A stretch of DNA of 64,000 bases, taken from positions 4,600-68,599 of the forward strand of contig QKWP01001217.1 in the NCBI GenBank assembly GCA_003550325.1, in the 5' to 3' direction. The notes beneath the pieces were generated by a model that saw only the letters and a list, made by a program, of their open reading frames with translations, searched no databases and was not told the DNA's origin. The stretch's first letter is position 1. The number at the start of each line of letters is the position of its first letter. Both the position numbers and the translations under genes were made by a program. The stretch is from Gigaspora rosea (lineage: Eukaryota; Glomeromycota; Glomeromycetes; Diversisporales; Gigasporaceae). This document shows positions 56,362 through 64,000 of this stretch, in pieces.

Positions 56362-56804
56362 TGTATAATATAGTAGATTATTTTAAGTTTCGTTTAACTA
56401 TATAGTCACATATCTACTACATAATGACTGTTGAACCCTTCGCTTCATGATTATTGCTGCTTTATTTTCTTTAATTATTATTTAGCACTTGTTTATTTAT
56501 TTTTCATTATTATTTATTTATTACGTATTTGTTTATTATTTATTAATTGATTGTATAATATGATAGTAGTTACTCTGTATGTGCTTTATTATTATGATAC
56601 ATCAGTCATTACGAATATTCTTAGGCATTCCTCATTATGCATAAGATAGGTGAGACTAGAATTATAAAAAGGATGTAAAGATTCTTTGTATAGGCATGCT
56701 AATCATGATCCACTATTAAGAACTATCTAATAAAAAGTCTATTCGTCTTGAATTTCTTCTAACAAAAACCTAATTTATTCTTATAATCGAACATTTTAAT
56801 TATA
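56362..56804 (+). repeat. 5' LTR
   Basis: See the LTR retrotransposon entry. Noticeably diverged from the 3' LTR, so the insertion is not recent. The 3' LTR lacks several single-base differences around the TATGATAGTAGTTAC block. Confidence 0.8.
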
Positions 56805-57347
56805 TTTGGCGACAATAACAGGATCAGATCATCTACTTGAAGAAATTTCAATTCAAATTTGGCTACGACCTACAAAATAAAAGACATGATCCATATTTCC
56901 TTTAGGTAACTGAGTCCTAATTTATGCCTCACGTATCTTTTCGAATTCATGTTCCCATAGTTGTCAATAAATGGTTTGCCCAAATATGTATCGTCAATAA
57001 CTCTAAAATAAAAATGAAACGTTAATACCCAGGTCCTAAAAACAAAAATATATTTCAAAGCCATAATTAGTTTGGAGAATTAGTATAAGTCACCTTTACA
57101 AACTAGTTCTTACACTCTACATCTCGGTAGAATCTTTCAATTCCATAAAATATCTAATAAAATCTGGTCAATTTTGTTACATTAGTGTTCTTTTACCTAT
57201 TGCCCTACTCTTATCATAATATTGCCCTGAATAAATAAAAAGAAGATTAATTAAAAATTATAACCCAACTAAAATAAAATTATAAATATAGTAAATTAAT
57301 ACTTATCTTAAAAAATCTTGATTACTATTCCATAAAAAAAATGGTAA

Positions 57348-57499
57348 GGGCAGTGTCATTAATCACCTGATTATTTTTTATCAGAGGCCTACCCCCCTCC
57401 CTCTTCCTCAATATATAAATAGTCAGGTTCTTATATATAATTTCAACTTTTTTTACCCCCCTCCCCTCCTAAAAAATCACCTGATTTTTGTTACTCCCC
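57348..57499. mobile_element. Tourist-like MITE HL2, copy 2, TAA TSD
   Basis: 152 bp, nearly identical to 42502-42653, with TAA at 57345-57347 and 57500-57502. It lies in the internal region of the LTR element. Confidence 0.9.
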
Positions 57500-58705
57500 T
57501 AAGGTTGAAGCAAATCAGAAATGAAGAGGTCAAAAAATCCTTGTGTATGTACTTTAAGACTCTGGTTGAAGGAACTACTAGAAAGGCCCCGATAATCTAT
57601 ATAAACCAAGAGTCTTGTGTGCTCTAACATAATCTGCACCAGTTAAAGTTTCACAAGACTTGACATTCTTTGAAAATATGAAAGAATAAATACCTATATC
57701 AAGCAAAAAAAAATGAGTTAATATATATATAAAAAAACCCCATATTAGTCATTAATCTCATCTAAATTTTGAACGCCAAGGGAAAGTTCAAAGGTGAAAT
57801 ATGTAGTACTTTAGCCACAATGTGAAAGACTAATTCTGGAATAAAAGAAGCGAAAATCAAAATTAGAAAATAGATAATAGATCGAGTTAGTACTGTAGTA
57901 GTACTATAGTAGATCATCGATCAACGATAATCTAATGATCATGTTGGAACAAGACAAAAGAAAGTGGAAGTCGATCCAATTTCAGTGGAGCCCCAAAAGA
58001 ATCTAATAATAAAAGAAAAAAAAAACATCTAATAAATAAATGATAAACAAATATATATATATAAATATAAACATAAACAGCTTATCTGTTATGCCCTGAA
58101 CCCGAATAAGAAGTTGAGCATAATAATGTATATAATGTATATAAAGACGTACGATGATCTTGGATGGTTATGATAGTCTTGCTCAGGTGCAGGACATGGA
58201 AAAAGAATTATAAAAAGGGATACCAGCTATACGATATATTTTCTCGAAATTAAAAGTACTCTAATGTATAGTTTGTTTTTGTTGAAAATCAAAGCAGAGT
58301 ACAGAAATCGAAAGTATAAAAAGGGAAGAATTTTGTTTGAAATTTGATAGATTTAGAAATTTTAGTAAGAATTGTATGACATGAGTATATTCAAAAGTCT
58401 GGCAATATACAAATGTGCTGACAGTTAGACAGTAATTGTAGTGAGAAATACTACATCTGGATTTTGAGTAAGATTAGAATTTTTTTTGATGAAATTTTGT
58501 TTTAAAAAGGATTTTTTTTATTGTATTTTAGGTAATAAACTTTAGTTTTGGCTTGCAGGAGCTTACCTTTAAGGAAGGTATAATATTACATTTAATTTTA
58601 TTTATTTTTTTTTAAGTTAGTATCCTTTTATGTATTTGTTTTATTAGCATAGAATTTATAATTTGCTCGGAGGTCCTCATATTTTAAAGGAGGGGGAAGT
58701 GTAAT

Positions 58706-58990
58706 TAGGGTTCCTCAAATTCAAATCAAATCAAATATTGGATCAATTTGAATTTGATCAAATCAAATTGACCCTGATTTGAATTTGATTTGATTCAAAT
58801 ATTTGAATTTGAATTTGATTTGATTTGAATTTGTAATAGTAATTTTCAAATCAAATCAAATATTTGTCAAATCAAATCAAATTTGGCCATATTTGAATTT
58901 GATCAAATCAAATATAGTCAAATTTGAATTTGAATTTGATCAAATATTTGATTCAAATATTTGAAAATCAAATCAAATTGCAGAACCCTA
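58706..58990. mobile_element. hAT MITE TAGGGTTCC family, copy 2, TSD AGTGTAAT
   Basis: 285 bp, the same length as copy 1. AGTGTAAT at 58698-58705 and 58991-58998 is a perfect 8-bp TSD. The target spans the junction of polypurine tract and 3' LTR (AG-TGTAAT). The interior is made of CAAATCAAAT words in both orientations. Confidence 0.92.
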
Positions 58991-58992
58991 AG

Positions 58993-59438
58993 TGTAATAT
59001 AGTAGATTATTTTAAGTTTTGTCTAACTACATGGTCACATGTCTACTACGTGATAACTGTTGAACCCTTCGCTTCATGGTTATTGAAGTTTTATTTTCTT
59101 TAATTATTATTTAGCACTTTGTTTATTTATTTTTCTTTATTATTTATTTATCACGTATTTGTTTATTATTTATTGATTGATTGTATACCATATGATAGTA
59201 GTTACCCCATATGTGCTCTATCATCATGATACATCAGTCATTATGAATATTTCTAGGTATTTCTTATTATGCATAAGATTGGAGAAGACTACAATTATAA
59301 AAAGGATGTAAAAATTCTTTTGTATAAACATGCTAATCATGATTCACTGTTAAGAACTATCTAATAAAAAGCCCATTCATTTTGAATTTCTTCTAACAAA
59401 GATCTAATTTATCCTTATAAATAAACATTTCAATTACA
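58993..59438 (+). repeat. 3' LTR
   Basis: Begins TGTAATATAGTAG and ends CAATTACA. The hAT MITE has duplicated its first bases. The following sequence returns to the CAGTAGG array. Confidence 0.8.
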
Positions 59439-59950
59439 GTAGGTTTATTCAGTAGGTTTTTTGTTACTTTGCTAATTTTCAGTAGGTTTTTCTAATAAGT
59501 TCTTTGTTGTTTTTAGTAGTTTCTTTTGGTAAGTTCTTTGGTGTGTTTTTGTTGTTTTTTGGTGGGTTCTTTTAATAATTTTATTTTTTGGCAGGTTTAT
59601 TTAGTAGGTCCTTTTTCTTCATCAATTTTCAGTGGGTTTTTCTGGTAAGTTCAGTGGCTTTTCATTGTTTTTAGTGGTTCTTTTAGTAAATTGTTTAGTG
59701 GATCTTCTTTGTCATTTTTTTGGTGTCTTATTTGTAGATTCTTTGTCTTTTTTCAATTTTTGGTAAGTTCTTTTAGTAAGTTTTTTAATAGTTTTTGATA
59801 GTTCTTCTGGTAAATTCATTAGTAGACCATTGTTGTTTTTCAATAGGTTCTTTTAATAATTTCATTTTTTGGCAGGTTTGTTTAGTAGATTTTTTTCTTT
59901 TTGCTAATTTTTGGTAGGTTCTTCTGGTAAGTTTAGTAGTTAATTTACCA
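59439..59950. repeat. CAGTAGGTTCTTTT tandem array, right part
   Basis: Degenerate units of TTTTCAGTAGGTTTTTCT and TTTTGGTAAGTTCTTT, matching the array left of the LTR element. A poly-T and GATTGTGAGAGGATTTATAA follow. Confidence 0.7.
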
Positions 59951-60480
59951 ATCGTTTTTTTTTTTTTTTGATTGTGAGAGGATTTATAATTAAAGGGTTA
60001 GCAAGAATAGTATAAAAACATTGAATTGATAAGTGATCTACTTACTAGAAAAAAGTTTTTCTTAATTTTTTCTAATATGTTTATAATGCACTAGCTCTTC
60101 ACGGATGCATTTTGAAAAAAGTTCTTGCTCTAGTGCATCTAATAATCTACTTTTTATACTGAATATTTGTAAACTAGAGAAAAATCAAGCAGAAAAAAGT
60201 AAAATAATTGATTCATTTCAAAGACACAAAGCTTAATAGGGCAAACCTTGTTTATTTTGTTTTTGGCATTCTCTATACTATTTGATTCATAAAAACCTCA
60301 GCATCAATTTTGTTTTAAAAAGCACTACATACTAGAACTGGCCTTTATAATGAAAATTTTAAAAATATAATTTCGTCGATTTGTATAATTTGTAAAGATT
60401 ATATTATAAAATTTTAGATGTGACAAATTGTGTAACTGAGTTTAATAAACCTATATTTATAAATCACCAAATACCAAATA
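59951..60480. other. AT-rich stretch before the large pseudogene
   Basis: No gene recognised. GATTGTGAGAGGATTTATAATTAAAGGGTTAGCAAGAATAG near 59970 loosely resembles the inverse of 48225-48260, perhaps a shared repeat. Confidence 0.35.
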
Positions 60481-61711
60481 TGAAAAGTTTAGTAATGCCT
60501 ATGCATATAGTTTCATGGTAAAAACTGAAAAACCAGTTCCAAGTCAGTTAATTATTTGTGATGCTATCGACAAAGAATGGTGAGAAATAAAAAAATTAGA
60601 AGACACCAAAATTGACAACATTATAAAACAATATTTGACTACACCTTTAAAGTTGCAAGGTTATTTTCAATCTGCAGCTTCATCTAGTAGAACCCAATGT
60701 AACAGATAATCTTTTTTATATTATAATACCATTAACTGTTCATTCTGTAGAAGAAATTAGAAATAATACATTGGCTCAGCTAAATTAAAAAAATTTGCAA
60801 AAAAAAATCTTAGAGAATTAGAAAATATATATAATATCACAACTGATTCACAACTTTGTAAAGACTTACTTACTAGAATTTCAGATCATAAAGCAAAAAT
60901 TCAAATATATAAAAAAAAAGTAAAAAAATTAAAAAAAAATGCTAAATATCAGTCTAAATGTTGATTTAAAAAAATTAAGCAAATAGAAGAAGAACAGATG
61001 GTTGTCTGATATGATATACCTAGTAGATAACCCAAAATCCAAATTTACTTGAATGCATTTATGAATCGGTAGAATATGGATCAGCTAGTGATCAGCTAAT
61101 AAACATAGACGTAAAGAGACTATAAAAGTAAAAATAGTAAATCATTTATGTAAAAATCTTGAAAATAATTATAAAATATATATGGCTTGAATGACCTTGA
61201 ACAACTACCTTTTGCTCCACTGCTCAAAAACCAAAGCATACTACCATTCTGTTTGGGTATTTGTAACTGGAATTTCACGTGATAAAACAAAAGAACATCT
61301 TAATGAGCATTACTGGCTTGTTTTCATAAAAGGAGCAAGACAGTTTGCTCAAATATTTTCAGATGTTTTTATAATAATTTTATAGGACAATAAATCTAAA
61401 ATAGGCTTAGATGTATTTGCAGTTGGTAGAACATTTTGTACTTTACAATCTGCGCGTAAACTAGTTCAAGTACCTGATCATGATTTCGTGTGTAGAAGCA
61501 ATCAAAAACTTATTCTATCAGTTTATCTCATGATAAAACCTAGTGAAATAAATGATAATCTTTGAACTGGACAAATAGCGATTTTTGTTAAACCACAATG
61601 GTTAGTATTATTCATTTTTGATATCTGTTGCTCTTTTTTTTTTGTTTATTCATTTCTGTATCCATATTTTTAGGGAAGTGCAGTAAATTACGTAATTCCT
61701 AAAGGGGGTCC

Positions 61712-61891
61712 AGGACCCCGAAATATACATAAATAGGTTAGGTATGAGTTTGCTTATTTTTGAGGGTTTTTATGCAGATCTTTTTTATTTATAGTAATTT
61801 TTTGCTTATTTTTGAAGTTTTTTCTGCAGATCTTTTCTTTTTTAGTAACCCTATAATTAACCTGGCCTATCTATGTATATTTCGGGGTCCT
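61712..61891. mobile_element. AGG-ended MITE family J, copy 2
   Basis: TIR AGGACCCCGAAATATACATA at both ends; repeated GCAGATCTTTT and GCTTATTTTTGA words inside, as in the 31.5-kb copy. The flanks are GGGGGTCC and GGGGTCCC, which overlap but do not match exactly as an 8-bp TSD. Confidence 0.75.
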
Positions 61892-61959
61892 GGGGTCCCC
61901 CATCTATTATGTCCTATATATATATAGTCTAAATAGCCAATAATATTGAAATAAATATT

Positions 61960-62560
61960 TTTTTTAAAAAATTTTAATTTTTCTGTCAAATGTAAAAATC
62001 AAAAGTCAATTAATAAAAAGTTCTTCAATACTTATAAAAATTTTATAGTAAGTGTATTTTGACCTGCTAAATAAAGTTACTTATGTAATTTTAATCGATT
62101 TGCTTAGTAAAAATTTAGACTTTACTATGTAGCAACGTTTGTTAATTGTGAGCAAATATATTTTTTTAAAAAATTTTAATTTTTCCGTCGAATGTAAAAT
62201 CAAAAGTCAATTAATAAAAAATTCTTCAATATTTATAAAAATTTTGTGGTAAGTGTATTTTGATCTGCTAAATAAGGTTACTTATGTGGTTTTAATCGAT
62301 TTACTTAGTAAAATTTAGACTTTACTATATAGCAACTTTTGTTAATTGTGGGCGAATATATTTTTTTAAAAAATTTTAATTTTTCCATCTAACGTAAAAA
62401 TGAAAAGTCAATTAATAAAAATTCTCCAATACTTATAAAAATTTTATAGTAAGTGTATTTTGATCTGCTGAATAATGTTAATTATGCGATTTTAATCGAT
62501 TTGCTTAGTAAAATTTAGACTTTACTATGAAGTGACTTTTGTCAATTGTGGAGTAGCTTA
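61960..62560. repeat. Three direct repeats with 200-bp period
   Basis: TTTACTATGTAGCAAC-type words fall at 62121, 62321 and 62521. Each unit also contains TTTTTTTAAAAAATTTTAAT, TCAAAAGTCAATTAATAAAA and AAGTGTATTTTGATCTGCT. The unit is the same sequence as one arm of the fold-back in 27481-28252, but here it is head-to-tail. Confidence 0.85.
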
Positions 62561-63840
62561 TTTTCAGGTCAAAACCGTTTTTGAGTTTTTTTAAATATTA
62601 TAAAATTTGATTGGTCAATAGCTCTATCACTAGGGGGTTAGGACCTATGTAAACCCTAATTATGTAATTTATTGCACTTCCCTTACTTGATTTATAAAAT
62701 TAATAATATTTTTTTTTGTGTACATATATAAAATGACTGTACACTTATATTCTTTAACAATACTAAATAAGTACATTATCAATTACTTATATGAAAGATC
62801 TTTTCTCTCTTGTATTTGATGATTAATATTCTGGAATCCTAAAAATAAATAACAATATAAAGCCTATTTGGATATTATTGGTTGATGAGAGCCCTGATGA
62901 GAACCCACATCATTTTAAAAATATTTAGTCATATTGCAGAAAAATTGATTTAGACTACTTAACTATACATATGTATGCTCTAGAGCAGTTCAAATATAAC
63001 TTTGTCGAAAGGGTATGTCCATACTTTCTAGTAAACTGGTCAGAATTATTTTACCAATAAATCATTTTGGGAATCATCTTGATAGTCAAGATAGAACAAT
63101 TGATACAGAGTTAGCAACACAAAATTTCTACCATGCTAGTACAATACTATGTAATATATGGTACATGATCCCATCTTTGGAAAGTATATGAATGCAACTT
63201 ATGTCAATAAAGCTACTGACCCATTTATAAATCTTGAGTTTGCTCATGAAGAACAGGAAAAGAATGAAATAAAAAAAGAAAAGAAAAAGGATCCAACACA
63301 TCTGCCAGTACCTTTGTATCATGGTTATGGATAGAAAACACTACAATTTGTGCCAGTATTCACTTGATATTAAACGATGTAACAATTCAAATTGTTGCAA
63401 ACCTGCTAGAGCACAGAAAACAATAGATTTTCTTTAGTTTTTCAATAGCTTCCTTTTTCCCATTACTAAAGCTCAAGATGGCCATTATATCAATCCTATT
63501 TACCTTCTTCAATACTCTGATAAATTTAAAATACTAGGTTATGATGCCTATTGTTCATCTATCAGTCAAATAATATATTATCAACTTTGTTGTTTAATTG
63601 TTATAAATACTTTCCAACTCAGATATACATGGCAAAGCATAGATACTTACTGCATCCATCTTCTCATGGAAGACCTAAAAAAAACCAATTTACAAACTCA
63701 GAATCAGTTGTAAAATTTGGCATGATATCTAATTCTACAGAAATTGATGATTTTAGTTCATTACCTTTGGAGCAAAACAAGTGAGATTTCATTTCAGATG
63801 ATGACTTTAAAGTTTATACTGCAGATCTAGAATAAAAAAA

Positions 63841-64000
63841 AAAAAATTTGTAAAATGGATCAAATAAATTTTACATGATATACTGGTACTAAAAATACTA
63901 TAGTTTGTTTTTTCAAATCATATTAATACTTCTTTTTTAATGATTGTGATCTGAGGCTAAGGTAATAAAAATTCAAATTAAAAGATGAATCCAAGAGAAA
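63841..64000. other. Window end, AT-rich
   Basis: Nothing recognised; the right flank of the pseudogene continues beyond the window. Confidence 0.4.

Larger units (their letters stand above)
56362..59438 (+). mobile_element. Non-autonomous LTR retrotransposon
   Basis: 5' LTR 56362-56804 and 3' LTR 58993-59438 are about 440 bp and clearly homologous (TAGTAGATTATTTTAAGTT, GTTGAACCCTTCGCTTCATG, TATGATAGTAGTTAC). LTR ends are TG...TA and TG...CA. Two bases after the 5' LTR lies a PBS-like TGGCGACAATAACAGGAT (56807-56824). Directly before the 3' LTR is a polypurine tract AAAGGAGGGGGAAG (about 58686-58699). The internal region has no gag or pol domain that I can recognise. A Tourist-like MITE (57348-57499) and a hAT MITE (58706-58990) are nested. 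No 5-bp TSD is clear, possibly because the target is a degenerate array. Confidence 0.8.
61673..62682. mobile_element. Harbinger-like TIR element, TTA TSD, inside the pseudogene
   Basis: GGGAAGTGCAGTAAATTACG and the inverse of GGGAAGTGCAATAAATTACA, with TTA flanks (61670-61672 and 62683-62685). Contains a nested AGG-ended MITE (61712-61891) and three direct ~200-bp tandem repeats (61960-62560). Confidence 0.85.
60485..63840 (+). pseudogene. Degenerate large transposase-like gene (VDGGPDENP type)
   Basis: Blocks in shifting frames run in one order: PSQLIICDAIDKEW near 60540; a Lys-rich coiled stretch (60790-60960); YYHSVWVFVTGISRDKTKEH near 61240; LDVFAVGRTFCTLQSARKLV near 61408; QKLILSVYLMIKPSEINDN near 61503; and QIAIFVKPQW near 61570. 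After the insertion at 61673-62682 it resumes with PIWILLVDESPDENPHHFKN near 62865, and IDLDYLTIHMYALEQ near 62950. Next comes DGHYINPIYLLQYSDKFKIL near 63477, then a C2H2-like finger remnant (NCYKYFPTQIYMAKHRYLLH) near 63597. I recall this as a large transposase-like family of early-diverging fungi, but cannot name its superfamily. Many stops and frameshifts are present. The right end of the element is not visible. Confidence 0.65.

Overview
This is a very AT-rich eukaryotic window made almost entirely of transposable elements at different stages of decay, with one complete intron-containing host gene. Short GT-AG introns, degenerate BED-hAT, MULE/FAR1-like, Crypton-type, Tc1 and CR1-like LINE coding sequences, and very many small non-autonomous elements fit an early-diverging fungus. 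My best guess is an arbuscular mycorrhizal fungus (Glomeromycotina). That placement is inference from remembered protein families. No rRNA, functional tRNA or CRISPR array was seen. Two N gaps (18134-18885 and 33318-34124) interrupt the window.

Layout. 1-8.8 kb: one arm of a 306-bp inverted repeat (partner at 32694-32999), a decayed retroposon, and a chain of small DNA elements with readable terminal inverted repeats (TIRs) and target-site duplications (TSDs). 8.8-13.1 kb: a hAT transposase pseudogene split by a 1.8-kb non-autonomous hAT element with a perfect 8-bp TSD. 13.2-19.4 kb: palindromic elements, a seven-unit satellite with ~198-bp period and alternating orientation, fold-backs and a gap. 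19.6-27.2 kb: a dead two-ORF LINE carrying a tRNA-headed retroposon, a TIR element and an A-tailed retroposon with a 16-bp TSD. 27.2-30 kb: a MULE-like transposase pseudogene hit by three small elements, then a second tRNA-headed retroposon. 30-36.2 kb: small elements, a gap and a ~106-bp satellite. 36.2-43 kb: more copies of the same families and a tyrosine recombinase (Crypton-like) pseudogene inside a 2.3-kb element with ~29-bp inverted ends. 43-45 kb: a telomere-repeat-bearing element and a Tc1 relic. 45.3-47.4 kb: the intact host gene, a TPR plus metallo-beta-lactamase hydrolase with seven inferred exons. 48-54 kb: minisatellites, a candidate Helitron and a LINE 3' fragment. 54-60 kb: a 1.6-kb hAT element and a non-autonomous LTR retrotransposon. 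60.4-63.8 kb: a degenerate large transposase-like gene.

How the parts relate. Insertions can be ordered because many sit inside others and several have an empty counterpart elsewhere in the window. Five unrelated-looking families chose TTA/TAA targets (Harbinger/Tourist-like). At least eight insertions have 8-bp TSDs (hAT-like). The non-autonomous hAT elements are mostly built from dense arrays of one short word, different in each family. I see no evidence that any transposase here is still functional.
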